From positions 1 through 64,000 of the forward strand of contig JAIUPN010000008.1 in assembly GCA_020160755.1 (NCBI GenBank): DNA of 64,000 nucleotides, written 5' to 3'. Numbering within the stretch: position 1 is the first letter of the stretch; every line of letters begins with the position of its first letter. The DNA comes from Pseudomonadota bacterium. GTDB lineage: Bacteria; Pseudomonadota; Alphaproteobacteria; Sphingomonadales; Sphingomonadaceae. The notes under the pieces were generated by a model, which was not told the DNA's origin, did not search any database, and was given only the letters and a program-made list of their open reading frames with translations. This document shows, one piece after another, positions 1-8,192 of the stretch. Position numbers and translations under genes: made by a program.

Positions 1-190
1 CAGGTCGAGCCGCGACAGCTGCGCCGCCAGGGTCCCGCCTTTGCCGATCCGGGTCTCCTCTTCGAGGCGTGTCACCAGTACAGGTGACGGTTTTCTGCCC
101 GTCGGTGGATGTCGTGCAGGCCGCCTGCGCCGGCTGCACCAGAATAAGGCTTCCGCAAAGCGCCGAGGCGCACAAAAGGGTACGTTTCAT
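1..190 (-). pseudogene. Exported protein, 5' end only, probably frameshifted
   Basis: The ORF starts at the ATG at 190 with GGGAG about 10 nt upstream, and runs off the window edge. Residues 1-23 form a clear Sec signal peptide (MKRTLL start, hydrophobic core, AQA cleavage site), followed by ACTTSTDGQKTVTCTG, a start often seen in exported sphingomonad beta-barrel or autotransporter proteins (recognition by feel, not by search). After that the reading frame becomes rich in Arg and Pro (RRGDPDRQRRDPGG), as out-of-frame GC-rich DNA does. The next frame from about position 80 reads plausibly (TRLEEETRIGKGGTLAAQL). A 6-bp inverted repeat (GTCACC/GGTGAC, 71-76 and 83-88) sits at the switch. I infer a frameshift or an internal deletion joining the signal peptide to a distal segment. 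Confidence 0.5.
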
Positions 191-306
191 GAGTCAAAAT
201 CTCCCTGCCCGGCAAAAGCCGGTTCATTGAACCTGGTGGTGAGGATGGTTGTGCGCCCGCCGCTTTCAGCGCGGGCGAACAGGGCTGTAAGAGCCGTGGT
301 TATCGA

Positions 307-510
307 TCAGGCGAGGTCAGCGGTTTCGGCCTCCCTGAACTGTTCGAGCAGTGCCCGATCGTCACGCAGCGATCCGACCGGCGACAGGTCGAACACCGGG
401 CTTCGGCGCATCGCGCGTTCATGCCGGTGGACTCGTTCGACGAGATCGGTTGCCGGGGAGCCAAGCGACTTCCAATCGGCCGCGAGTTCGTCGAGATCAA
501 AGCTGTTCAT
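307..510 (-). CDS. Hypothetical 67-residue protein, possibly a truncated N-terminus
   Basis: This short ORF has an ATG at 510 and starts MNSFDLDELAADWKSLGSP. That acidic-helical opening is like the N-termini of some membrane proteins encoded after sigma factors or regulators, but here the ORF stops after 67 residues without any membrane segment. It is predicted soluble and helical, with alternating charges (VERVHRHERAMRR). It lies upstream of, and in the same direction as, the damaged exported ORF at 1-190. It could be a real small protein or the stump of a longer gene lost by deletion. The neighbouring duplicated fragments favour the second view. No function is assigned. Confidence 0.4.
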   Translation of the reverse strand: MNSFDLDELAADWKSLGSPATDLVERVHRHERAMRRSPVFDLSPVGSLRDDRALLEQFREAETADLA

Positions 511-575
511 GAGCCAATTCTGTCCTCTGCATGGACTTTGCGTGATTGAAGCGAACACCGACATTGGCGACGCTG

Positions 576-692
576 ATTTCGTGGCGGCCGGTTGGCGGAT
601 GGTGATGCCGGTCGGCAACGGGGAAAGTCGTGAACAGCTTCCGCAATTTCGTGATCGGCAGACTGATGCAGTTGGCGAAGCGTGAATGGCGG
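576..692 (+). repeat. 117-bp inverted repeat, copy B
   Basis: Read on the reverse strand this segment aligns without gaps to 1624-1740, with roughly three quarters of positions identical by eye. It holds the last ~18 codons of an unknown upstream gene (pattern FVAAGWRMVMPV) and, overlapping them, the GTG start and first 21 codons of a LytTR-regulator-like ORF (start at 630). Amino acid similarity in both frames shows that the ancestor was a coding junction. Copies A and B face each other. Confidence 0.75.
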
Positions 693-761
693 ACCGTGAA
701 GAAGCGACGAGAGCCACCATGCACGAGAACCCGGTCCGTCATCGCGCAGGCAGAGATCTGA
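630..761 (+). pseudogene. Truncated 5' remnant of a LytTR-regulator paralogue
   Basis: Translation from the GTG at 630 gives VNSFRNFVIGRLMQLAKREW, matching the first 20 residues of the LytTR regulator encoded from 1686 on the other strand (NSVRRFVTGGLMQLAMREW after its start). After about residue 22 the similarity is lost and a stop comes at residue 44. No transmembrane or LytTR domain follows. This is therefore read as the stump of a second regulator gene, now at most a 43-residue peptide. It starts within a 117-bp inverted repeat shared with the intact gene. Confidence 0.6.
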
Positions 762-829
762 TGCATGGCGCGCGCATAGCGCCGCTGTGCGCAAAACTGC
801 TGCGACGCGCGCAACAGCTTTCAGCATAA

Positions 830-881
830 AGCGATCTGGAGCAGCCGGACCGTTCGCCCCGGCAAACCCCGCCAGATCGCT
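830..881. repeat. 10-bp inverted repeat downstream of the LytTR gene
   Basis: AGCGATCTGG (830-839) and CCAGATCGCT (872-881) are perfect reverse complements separated by 32 nt. They lie 5 nt past the stop codon of the LytTR gene (886-888, reverse strand). There is no T-run, so it is not a classical terminator. It could be a 3'-end hairpin or a binding site. Confidence 0.5.
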
Positions 882-885
882 CGGG

Positions 886-1686
886 CTAGTCTTTCAATAC
901 TGTTCGCGCCGCCGGCAAATATGTCCTGCTGACGGGGACGGCTGTGTCATCCAGAAGCCGGGCGATCGCTCGTCCGGGCGTTCGCTCCAGTTGGCGAACA
1001 CCATCTTTGGCTACCCACCAGCTACGGTGCACGCGAAGACCCAGCCGGGGATCGATGATCGCCGCCGCATCCGCCAGCCGCATCAGGACCAGCGCCGAAC
1101 CATGGCGCGTGTGGACGCGCACATAGTGGTCCTCGGCTTCGAGCGCGAGTATGTCACCGCGCAACGCGGCCGGCAGCTTCGACAGGAATTCGGCCGGATA
1201 TTCCGGAGCGGAGGCTGGCTGCCCGACGGGTGCGGTCGCCGCAACCGGGTCGTCCGGAGCCATGATGCGGGCGATCAGCAGCTGGACCAGTGCTACATAG
1301 GGGAACAAGCCGAGCAGTTGCACGGGCGTGAACACTCTGCCTGGTCGGACCACCCCCATGGCCCAAGCCACAAAAAAGGTCATGGGCACCGCCGATATTG
1401 CTGCCACCGCAAAATACCGTGCCGCCGTCCGCCTGCGCGGCGAGGTGGACGGAAGGACCCGCTCCGCGGCCGCCGCGGTTCCAAAGCCGGCGATGGCGAT
1501 GATCATCCAGAAAGGATAGCGAACGGCCGGCTCGAGAACGCTTTGCGATCCGAATGGCCCCGTCACGCCAAGCAGCGCGCCGAACGCAACCGCGCTCAGC
1601 GGCACCCGCCACTTCCTCAACATCCGCCATTCACGCATCGCCAACTGCATCAGCCCACCCGTCACGAAACGGCGGACGCTATTCAC
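886..1686 (-). CDS. Membrane-anchored LytTR-family DNA-binding regulator
   Basis: Predicted transcription regulator of 266 residues. Four hydrophobic segments (about 29-48, 57-76, 91-112, 122-141) make an N-terminal membrane domain. A proline/alanine linker follows, then a C-terminal LytTR DNA-binding domain (about 165-262) with the typical ILALEAEDHYVRVHT and RVHRSWWVAKDGV signatures. There is no receiver domain, so it is not a classical response regulator; membrane LytTR proteins of this shape are common in sphingomonads and their relatives. The start is GTG at 1686. It overlaps the end of a short conserved coding frame (PAGWRIVIPV, ending in TAG across the start) that is itself part of the 117-bp repeat. 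Its targets are unknown. Confidence 0.85.
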   Translation of the reverse strand: MNSVRRFVTGGLMQLAMREWRMLRKWRVPLSAVAFGALLGVTGPFGSQSVLEPAVRYPFWMIIAIAGFGTAAAAERVLPSTSPRRRTAARYFAVAAISAVPMTFFVAWAMGVVRPGRVFTPVQLLGLFPYVALVQLLIARIMAPDDPVAATAPVGQPASAPEYPAEFLSKLPAALRGDILALEAEDHYVRVHTRHGSALVLMRLADAAAIIDPRLGLRVHRSWWVAKDGVRQLERTPGRAIARLLDDTAVPVSRTYLPAARTVLKD

Positions 1687-1740
1687 GATTTCGCCCCTTG
1701 TCGACAGGGATCACGATCCGCCAACCGGCCGGCACAAAAT
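1624..1740 (-). repeat. 117-bp inverted repeat, copy A
   Basis: This is the partner of 576-692. It contains the first 21 codons of the intact LytTR gene plus 54 nt upstream, which encode the end of another protein in an overlapping frame (FVPAGWRIVIPVDKGRNRE, then stop). Upstream of 1740 the similarity to copy B ends abruptly and an unrelated forward gene begins, so the upstream partner gene is missing here. Confidence 0.75.
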
Positions 1741-1758
1741 GTTGACATGGAGAAAGCA

Positions 1759-2217
1759 ATGAAACGAATTATCACTGGCATGACATTGGCATTGGCAGCC
1801 GTTCCGGCGGCAGCAAGCGAGTCCGTAAACATGCGTTTCGAATGCGGCGCCGGCGCCGCCACGGTGGGCGGCGAGGCCCCGAACCTCCACGGCAACTGGG
1901 ATTTCCTGATGGATGCCGGGGGAGAACCCAGTTTCGGGCTGATGTCGATCGGCTTCGTCGGTGGCGACTACGGCGGATCGCTGACACCAGTGAGGACCGC
2001 GCCCGTTGTCCTGCGCAGTATCACATTGACCGGCAACCGCATCCACATGGTTGTAGCCTCCCGCGAAGGCGATGTTCTGTTCGACGGCACGCTCTCCGCC
2101 AACGGTAACCGGATGTGCGGAACCGTTACCTATTACGACGGCGGTACTCTTCCGATGGTAGTACAGAAGCGGCCTTCAACTTATCGGTCACAGCCTCAGG
2201 CGCAGCGGGTGCGGTAA
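1759..2217 (+). CDS. Small exported beta-rich protein of unknown function
   Basis: A 152-residue protein with a Sec signal peptide (residues 1-20, cleavage after PAAA). I chose the ATG at 1759 because GGAG lies 7 nt upstream; the ATG at 1747 has no ribosome site. The mature part is rich in Gly and beta-strand patterns (HGNWDFLMDAGGEPSFGLMS, EGDVLFDGTLSANGNRM). It resembles the small lipocalin-like barrel domain found alone or attached to exported hydrolases in sphingomonads, but I cannot name a family. Cys residues in RFECG and RMCGT could form a disulfide. A relic of a second copy lies just downstream. Confidence 0.7.
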   Translation: MKRIITGMTLALAAVPAAASESVNMRFECGAGAATVGGEAPNLHGNWDFLMDAGGEPSFGLMSIGFVGGDYGGSLTPVRTAPVVLRSITLTGNRIHMVVASREGDVLFDGTLSANGNRMCGTVTYYDGGTLPMVVQKRPSTYRSQPQAQRVR

Positions 2218-2231
2218 TCGGCCGAACGGGC

Positions 2232-2285
2232 GGGGTGGTAGCAAGCGAGACCGCGATCATCCGCTTTGAATGCCGCGAGGCCGAT
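2232..2285 (+). pseudogene. Relic of a duplicate of the preceding exported protein
   Basis: Directly after the exported-protein gene, one frame reads VVASETAIIRFECREAD. This matches the junction of signal peptide and mature N-terminus of that protein (AAASESVNMRFECGAGA). The similarity does not continue, and the following frame is Arg-rich (RRRRERTDPN), typical of non-coding GC-rich DNA. I infer a decayed tandem paralogue. The rest of 2218-2390 shows nothing recognisable. Confidence 0.45.
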
Positions 2286-2390
2286 CGGCGCCGTCGTGAA
2301 CGGACGGACCCGAACGAAACAGGATGCGGCGTGCCGGCCGCATGCTACAACTGGTCAGGAAAACGAACCCGGCCAAGGGAGTGACGCCAT

Positions 2391-2882
2391 ATGCACAGCC
2401 CCGATCGCATCGAAACCGAGGCCTCCGGCGGTTGCCAGTGCGGCGCGGTGCGATGGCATGTGACCGCGGTGCTCGACACGTCGCATATCTGTCATTGCCG
2501 GATGTGCCAGAAGGCAGCGGGCAATTTCTTCATCGCGCTGATCGGGGTGCCGCGCGACGCGATCCGCTGGACGCGCGGCACCCCGGCCGTCTTCAACAGT
2601 TCGGACAAGGCCGCACGCGGTTTCTGCCGCGACTGCGGCACCCCGCTCACTTATGATTATCGCGAAAGCCGGCACATCAATCTGACGACCGGATCATTCG
2701 ACGAACCGGCACGCTTCGCGCCGAAGATGCAGTTCGGCGTCGAAGGCCGCCTGACGGTTTTTGCCGGGCTGCCGATCCAGGCCGAAGGCACAACCGAAGA
2801 GACAATGAGCAGTCTCGTCGGCGCGATCCGGGCGAGCAACCACCAGCACCCCGACCACGACACCGATATCTGGCCCGAATAG
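2391..2882 (+). CDS. GFA-family (CENP-V/Gfa) zinc-binding protein
   Basis: A 163-residue protein with one GFA domain, the fold of glutathione-dependent formaldehyde-activating enzyme. The zinc ligands are visible: GGCQCGAVR (C15, C17), CHCRMCQ (C34, C36, C39) and CRDCGTPL (C79, C82). Members are thought to handle glutathione adducts, but most are not tested, so substrate and role here are open. The ATG at 2391 has GGGAG 8 nt upstream. The gene stands alone, facing the AraC-type gene across 12 nt. Confidence 0.85.
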   Translation: MHSPDRIETEASGGCQCGAVRWHVTAVLDTSHICHCRMCQKAAGNFFIALIGVPRDAIRWTRGTPAVFNSSDKAARGFCRDCGTPLTYDYRESRHINLTTGSFDEPARFAPKMQFGVEGRLTVFAGLPIQAEGTTEETMSSLVGAIRASNHQHPDHDTDIWPE

Positions 2883-2894
2883 GCGTCCCGCGCG

Positions 2895-3581
2895 TCAGTT
2901 CACCGTAAGCCCCGCGATCGCCGCGCTGGGGGTCAGGCCGAAGAAGTGGCGGAAGGCGCGCGAAAGATGCGCCGTATCGGCGAAGCCCGCATCCATCGCC
3001 GCCGTCCGGACCAGTGCGCCCTCGGCCATCTGCTGCGTCGCATATTGCAGCGCGGACCAGAGTTTGAACACGCGAAAGCCCTGCCCCGTCGCGGCCTTGA
3101 AAAGACGCAATGCCTGCGTGCGCTCCATGCCGAGGCGCCGCGCCAGCTCGCCCTGCGGCATCCGCCACATCGGGTCGGCATGGATCGCGGCCACCGCCGC
3201 GGCGACCGCTGGCAGGATCGCCCCGGCAGCAGGGGCGAGCCGGTCACGCAGCGCGGCGATCGCCGAAGCGTCACCCTGCATCGCATCCTGCGCCGCATAG
3301 GCGAGCTTGCCCGACAAGGCCTGCCCCAGCGGCGCGTCGAAGGGAAAGGCAAGCCCGTTGAGGTAGAGGACGTCGGCGCCGCGCTCGGCAAAGTCGACCG
3401 CGTGGATAATTCCGGGCCGGACAAGCACGACATCGCCCTCGACGCACAGCCCGTCGCGCTCCAGTCGCAGCGGCCCGGTGCGGCCGACGAGCACCGCCGT
3501 CACAGGATTGGCATGTGCCGCCAGCCTGCGGGTTCCGACCGGGAAGCAGGAATTGAGAAAGGGCAAAACCGGGTCGGGCAT
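2895..3581 (-). CDS. AraC-family transcriptional regulator
   Basis: A transcription factor of 228 residues from the ATG at 3581; an in-frame TTG at 3617 would add 12 residues, and neither start has a strong ribosome site. The N-terminal half is a cupin-like AraC sensing domain (LERDGLCVEGDVVLVRPGIIHAVDF). The C-terminal ~90 residues carry two helix-turn-helix motifs (QGELARRLGMERTQALRLF; AAMDAGFADTAHLSRAFRHF) ending in FFGLTPS, the usual AraC signature. It sits 42 nt downstream of the SnoaL-like gene in the same direction. The two may be co-transcribed, and the SnoaL gene or purT upstream are candidate targets. Confidence 0.88.
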   Translation of the reverse strand: MPDPVLPFLNSCFPVGTRRLAAHANPVTAVLVGRTGPLRLERDGLCVEGDVVLVRPGIIHAVDFAERGADVLYLNGLAFPFDAPLGQALSGKLAYAAQDAMQGDASAIAALRDRLAPAAGAILPAVAAAVAAIHADPMWRMPQGELARRLGMERTQALRLFKAATGQGFRVFKLWSALQYATQQMAEGALVRTAAMDAGFADTAHLSRAFRHFFGLTPSAAIAGLTVN

Positions 3582-3623
3582 GGCCGCGACTATCCTGCGC
3601 ACGCGCGGTCCGCGCAAGCCCTG

Positions 3624-4052
3624 CTATCGCACGATCCCCGCCCTTGCAAAGGCGGCGGCCATCTGCCGCGCGTCGGGATAGACATGCTTGCTCACGACCA
3701 GCCCGTCGGCATCGACCTTCACGACGTCGAGCATCTCGACATGCGCGACAAAGTGGCTGTTGTCGGGAAGCGCGAGCGAGAGGACCATCGTCCAGTCGAA
3801 GACCCAATAGTCGTGACCGTACAGCCGCCGGCCCATCAACTGCGAGAAATCATAGGTGGCGAACAGCGTGCGGCAATGCGCGCGGAGCGCATCGCGACCC
3901 ACGACCGGAGCCGACCCGTCGTGAAGCTGGAAGATCGTATCCTCCGAATGCAGCGACGCGATGAGTTCGACATCCTTCGTTTCCCATCCGACATGATAGC
4001 GGTCGAACAGCACTTCGGTCGGCAGAGTCTTCTCAAGCTGTGCTGTGGTCAT
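3624..4052 (-). CDS. SnoaL/NTF2-like domain protein
   Basis: A 142-residue protein with the cone-shaped NTF2/SnoaL fold pattern: an N-terminal helix (LFDRYHVGWETKDVELIASLH), then DTIFQLHDG and later strands ending HVEMLDVVKVDADGLV. Such proteins are ketosteroid-isomerase-like enzymes or ligand-binding proteins with very varied substrates, so no reaction is claimed. The start ATG at 4052 has AGGGAG upstream. It is transcribed away from purT. The 122-nt divergent gap contains a weak inverted repeat (GCACG at 4098-4102, CGTGC at 4114-4118) that could be an AraC site. Confidence 0.7.
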   Translation of the reverse strand: MTTAQLEKTLPTEVLFDRYHVGWETKDVELIASLHSEDTIFQLHDGSAPVVGRDALRAHCRTLFATYDFSQLMGRRLYGHDYWVFDWTMVLSLALPDNSHFVAHVEMLDVVKVDADGLVVSKHVYPDARQMAAAFARAGIVR

Positions 4053-4174
4053 CGACTTTCTCCCTTACTGTGCGACGAACCTACGCGCCACACGCCCGCA
4101 CGCGTTGAACAAACGTGCATTGCGTCCGGCCGCGATATCGGGTGTGAGAAGCCCGACAGAATCGGAGCGAACGC

Positions 4175-5353
4175 ATGACCCCCACCGCCACCATCCTCCT
4201 CCTCGGTTCGGGCGAGCTCGGCCGCGAATTCGTAATTTCGGCCAAGCGGCTCGGCGCCCGCGTGCTCGCGTGCGACAGCTATGAAGGCGCGCCCGCGATG
4301 CAGGTCGCCGACGAATATGAGGTCTTCTCGATGCTCGACGGCGACGCGCTGCGCGCCGCGATCGCCAGACACCGCCCCGATCATATCGTTCCCGAGGTCG
4401 AGGCGATCCGCACCGAAATCCTTGCCGAGGTCGAGGCCGAAGGCTTCCACGTCGTCCCGTCGGCGCGCGCCGCGCAGCTGACGATGAACCGCGACGCGAT
4501 CCGCGACCTCGCGGCGAGCGAACTCGGCCTGAAGACTTCGACCTTCGAATATGCGACGAGCCGCGAGGAACTGACCGCAGCCGCCGAACGCATCGGCTTC
4601 CCGCTCGTCGTGAAGCCCGTGATGTCCTCGTCGGGCAAGGGGCAAAGCACGGTCAGGGATGCCGCCGGTGTCGACGCCGCGTGGGACTATGCTGCCGCCG
4701 GGATGCGCGGCGACCGGCTGCGCGTCATCGCCGAGGCGTTCATCGACTTCGATTATGAAATTACCTTGCTGACCGTCCGCCACAAGGATGGCGTCGCCTT
4801 CTGCCCGCCGATCGGCCACCGCCAGGAACGCGGCGATTACCGCGAAAGCTGGCAGCCCGCGGCGATGTCGGATGCGGCGCTCGCCGCGGCGCAGGCGATG
4901 GCGACGAAGGTCGTCGATGCGCTCGGCGGCCACGGCATCTTCGGGGTCGAATATTTCGTGAAGGGCGACGAGGTCATCTTCTCCGAACTCTCGCCCCGCC
5001 CCCACGACACCGGAATGGTGACGCTGATTTCTCAGTCGCTGTCCGAATTCGACCTCCACGCCCGCGCGATCCTTGGCCTGCCGATCCCGGAGATCGCGGT
5101 TCCCGACGCGAGCGCGAGCGCGGTGCTGCTGGCCGACCGCGACGCATCGGACTTTGCGATCACCGGCCTCGCCGATGCGCTTGCCGCGCCGAACGCCGAA
5201 ACCTCGGTCGATGCGCGCATCTTCGGCAAGCCGGTCACGCGGCCGTATCGTCGCATGGGCGTTGCGTTGGCGAAGGTTGCAGGCGGCACAACCGACGAGG
5301 CCCGCGCCGCGGCAGTCTCCGCAGCGGCGAAACTCGTGATCGACTATCGCTAG
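4175..5353 (+). CDS. purT: Formate-dependent phosphoribosylglycinamide formyltransferase (PurT)
   Basis: An ATP-grasp enzyme of 392 residues that uses formate and ATP to formylate GAR in the third step of purine synthesis, the folate-independent alternative to PurN. The N-terminal nucleotide-binding part starts [15 protein letters not shown], followed by PEVEAI. The central ATP-grasp domain shows [16 protein letters not shown], and the catalytic metal site is in [19 protein letters not shown]. The length matches the family. The ATG at 4175 has GGAG 7 nt upstream. It appears monocistronic, 28 nt before polA. Confidence 0.95.
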   Translation: MTPTATILLLGSGELGREFVISAKRLGARVLACDSYEGAPAMQVADEYEVFSMLDGDALRAAIARHRPDHIVPEVEAIRTEILAEVEAEGFHVVPSARAAQLTMNRDAIRDLAASELGLKTSTFEYATSREELTAAAERIGFPLVVKPVMSSSGKGQSTVRDAAGVDAAWDYAAAGMRGDRLRVIAEAFIDFDYEITLLTVRHKDGVAFCPPIGHRQERGDYRESWQPAAMSDAALAAAQAMATKVVDALGGHGIFGVEYFVKGDEVIFSELSPRPHDTGMVTLISQSLSEFDLHARAILGLPIPEIAVPDASASAVLLADRDASDFAITGLADALAAPNAETSVDARIFGKPVTRPYRRMGVALAKVAGGTTDEARAAAVSAAAKLVIDYR

Positions 5354-5381
5354 CCCGCACCTCCCCTGCTACATCCCCGCC

Positions 5382-8192
5382 ATGTCCGATAAGAATCATC
5401 TCTATCTGGTCGATGGCTCCAGCTACATCTTCCGCGCCTATCACCGCCTGCCGCCGCTGACGAACCCCAAGGGCGTGCCCGTCGGCGCGGTCTATGGCTA
5501 CACGACGATGCTGTGGAAGCTCGCGAAGGACCTGCACGACGCCGACGGTCCGACGCATCTTGCCGTGATCCTCGATCATAGCAGCCAGTCGTTTCGTAAC
5601 GAGATTTACGACCAGTACAAGGCGAACCGGCCCGAGCCGCCCGAGGATTTGCGCCCGCAATTCCCGCTGATCCGCGATGCGACGCGCGCCTTCTCGCTGC
5701 CGTGCATCGAGATGGAAGGGTTCGAGGCCGACGACCTGATCGCGTCCTATGCCGAAGCCGCGGTACGCGAAGGCTGGGACGTCACAATCGTGTCGTCGGA
5801 CAAGGATCTGATGCAGCTGATCCGCGAACCCGCGGAAGGGCCTCACGTCGACATGCTCGACACGATGAAGAATGTCCGGCTGGGGGTCGAAGCGGTGAAC
5901 GAGAAGTTCGGCGTCACGCCGGATCTCGTCGGCGACGTGCTCGCGTTGATGGGCGACAGCGTCGACAATGTGCCCGGCGTGCGCGGGGTCGGGCCGAAGA
6001 CCGCGACCAAGCTGATCCAGGAATATGGCAATCTCACCGCCGCGCTCGACGGTGCCGAGACGATGAAGCCGTCGAAGTTGCGCGAAAACCTGATCGAGCA
6101 TCGCCCGATGGCCGAATTGTCGCGCATCCTCGTCGACCTGAAACGCGACGTCGCGCTGCCCGACGCGCTCGACACGCTGAAGCTCGGCGCGATCCCGCCC
6201 GAACCCTTGAAGCTGTTCCTGGATGAACATGGCTTCCGTTCGCTGTCGGCCAAGCTCGACCTCGGCGCCACGCCGGGCGGCCCACCGACCTTCCCGCGCG
6301 CGAACGCCGCGCCGGTTGCCGCGCCCGCCGGGCCGTCGACCCCGACGCTGCCGGCGATGCCGCCCATCGACCGGTCGGTCTATGAGTGCGTCACCACGAT
6401 CGAAGCACTCGACCGCTGGATCGCCGAAGCGCGCGCCGCGCATGTCGTGGCGGTCGATACCGAAACCGCGAGCCTCGACAGCGTCACCGGCCGCCTCGTC
6501 GGGGTCAGCATGGCGACCGCGCCGGGCCGCGCCTGCTATATCCCGCTCGGCCATGGCGGCACCGACATGTTCGCCGAAAAGCCCGACCAGATCGCTATGG
6601 ACGTCGCGCTTTCACGCCTCGGCGCGCTGTTCGCCGACGATGCGGTGCTGAAGATTGGACACAATCTCAAATATGACATCGGCGTGCTGGCGCAGCATGG
6701 CGTGACCATCGCTCCCTATGACGACACGCTGGTGATGAGCTTCGCGCTCGACGCGGGCAAGCATCAGCACGGGCTCGACGAGCTGGCGAAGCTCCACCTC
6801 GACCACATCTGCCTGACCTTCAAGGAAATGTGCGGGACGGGCAAATCGCAGATCAGCTTCGCCGAAGTGCAATTGGACCGCGCGACCGAATATGCCGCCG
6901 AGGACGCCGAAGTCGCGCTGCGCCTGTGGAAGATGCTCAAGCTGCGCCTGCCGATCGAGGGCGGGACGCGCGTCTATGAAATGGTCGACCGTCCGCTCGC
7001 ATCGATCGTCGAGGGGATGGAGCGCGCCGGGATTATGGTCGACCGCGAATATCTCGCGCGCCTGTCGGGCGAGTTCGCAACCGAGATGCTGCGGATCGAG
7101 GGCGAGGTTCACGAGCTTGCCGGTCAGCCTTTCGCGATTGGCAGCCCGAAGCAGCTTGGCGAAATCCTGTTCGACAAGCTGGGCCTGAAGGGCGGACGCA
7201 AAGGCAAGTCGGGCGACTGGTCGACCGACCAGAGCGAGCTCGAACGCCTCGAACGCGACGGCGTGCCGATCGCGCGCAAGATTTTGGAATGGCGTCAGCT
7301 TGCGAAGCTGAAATCGACCTATACCGACGCGCTGCAACAACAGATCAACGCCACGACCGGGCGCGTCCACACCAGCTACAGCCTCGTCGGCGCGCAGACC
7401 GGGCGGCTGTCGTCGACCGATCCGAACCTCCAGAACATCCCGATCCGCACCGAAACCGGCCGCCAGATCCGCGACGCCTTTATCGCGGCGCCCGGCCATG
7501 TGCTGATCGCGGCCGACTATAGCCAGATCGAGCTGCGGCTCGCCGCGCATATGGCCGACGTTCCCGAACTCAAGGAAGCCTTTGCGCAGGGGCAGGACAT
7601 CCACAGCGCGACCGCGATCGAATTGTTCGGCGAAAGCAATCGCGACACGCGTGGCAAAGCGAAGACAGTCAATTTCTCGATCCTCTACGGGATTTCGCGA
7701 TGGGGCCTCGCGGGGCGCCTCGAGATCACCCCCGACGAAGCACAGGCGCTGATCGCGCGCTATTTCGAACGCTTTCCGGGGATTTCAGACTATATCACCG
7801 ACACACTCGAAAGCGCCCGCGCCAAGGGATATACCGAGACGCTGTTCGGCCGCAAAACCTGGTTCCCGCGCATCAAGGCGGCAAACCAGAACGAGCGCGC
7901 GGGTAGCGAGCGCGCGGCGATCAACGCCCCGATCCAGGGCACGAGCGCCGACCTGATCAAGCGCGCGATGGCGCGGATGCCGAAGGCGCTCTCCGACGCA
8001 GGGCTCTCCGACGTCAGGATGCTCCTCCAGGTCCACGACGAACTCGTGTTCGAGGCGCCCGAAGACAAGGCCGAAGCCGCGGGCGCGGTGATCCGCGCGG
8101 TGATGTCGGGCGCCGCCGAACCGGTGCTGACACTATCGGTCCCGCTCGAAGTCGAAATCGGCATCGGCAAGAGCTGGGGCGAGGCGCATTGA
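5382..8192 (+). CDS. polA: DNA polymerase I
   Basis: A full-length Pol I of 936 residues for Okazaki-fragment processing and repair synthesis. The 5'-3' exonuclease domain (1-~290) starts LYLVDGSSYIFRAYH and has GFEADDLIASY and the GVRGVGPKTA helix-hairpin-helix. The 3'-5' proofreading domain keeps its acidic residues (VDTETASLD, about residue 359). The polymerase domain has motif A DYSQIELRLAAH (~711), motif B KTVNFSILYG (~760) and motif C LQVHDELVFE (~883). All three activities should therefore be present. A proline/alanine linker of ~40 residues separates the flap nuclease from the rest. The next ORF overlaps its stop by 4 nt. Confidence 0.97.
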   Translation: MSDKNHLYLVDGSSYIFRAYHRLPPLTNPKGVPVGAVYGYTTMLWKLAKDLHDADGPTHLAVILDHSSQSFRNEIYDQYKANRPEPPEDLRPQFPLIRDATRAFSLPCIEMEGFEADDLIASYAEAAVREGWDVTIVSSDKDLMQLIREPAEGPHVDMLDTMKNVRLGVEAVNEKFGVTPDLVGDVLALMGDSVDNVPGVRGVGPKTATKLIQEYGNLTAALDGAETMKPSKLRENLIEHRPMAELSRILVDLKRDVALPDALDTLKLGAIPPEPLKLFLDEHGFRSLSAKLDLGATPGGPPTFPRANAAPVAAPAGPSTPTLPAMPPIDRSVYECVTTIEALDRWIAEARAAHVVAVDTETASLDSVTGRLVGVSMATAPGRACYIPLGHGGTDMFAEKPDQIAMDVALSRLGALFADDAVLKIGHNLKYDIGVLAQHGVTIAPYDDTLVMSFALDAGKHQHGLDELAKLHLDHICLTFKEMCGTGKSQISFAEVQLDRATEYAAEDAEVALRLWKMLKLRLPIEGGTRVYEMVDRPLASIVEGMERAGIMVDREYLARLSGEFATEMLRIEGEVHELAGQPFAIGSPKQLGEILFDKLGLKGGRKGKSGDWSTDQSELERLERDGVPIARKILEWRQLAKLKSTYTDALQQQINATTGRVHTSYSLVGAQTGRLSSTDPNLQNIPIRTETGRQIRDAFIAAPGHVLIAADYSQIELRLAAHMADVPELKEAFAQGQDIHSATAIELFGESNRDTRGKAKTVNFSILYGISRWGLAGRLEITPDEAQALIARYFERFPGISDYITDTLESARAKGYTETLFGRKTWFPRIKAANQNERAGSERAAINAPIQGTSADLIKRAMARMPKALSDAGLSDVRMLLQVHDELVFEAPEDKAEAAGAVIRAVMSGAAEPVLTLSVPLEVEIGIGKSWGEAH

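Noticed and set aside
41..685. Long forward ORF of 214 codons
   Set aside because: Mostly Arg/Ser-rich antisense composition across two reverse-strand ORFs; only its stretch at 576-630 has a supported coding history and is described under the repeat.
787..1746. Forward ORF extension ahead of the exported protein
   Set aside because: It is the antisense shadow of the LytTR gene; the true start at 1759 has a ribosome site and a signal peptide.
3582..3617. TTG start for the AraC regulator
   Set aside because: It would add 12 residues (RGPRVRRIVAA region) rich in Arg without clear family support; the ATG at 3581 is preferred, though not certain.
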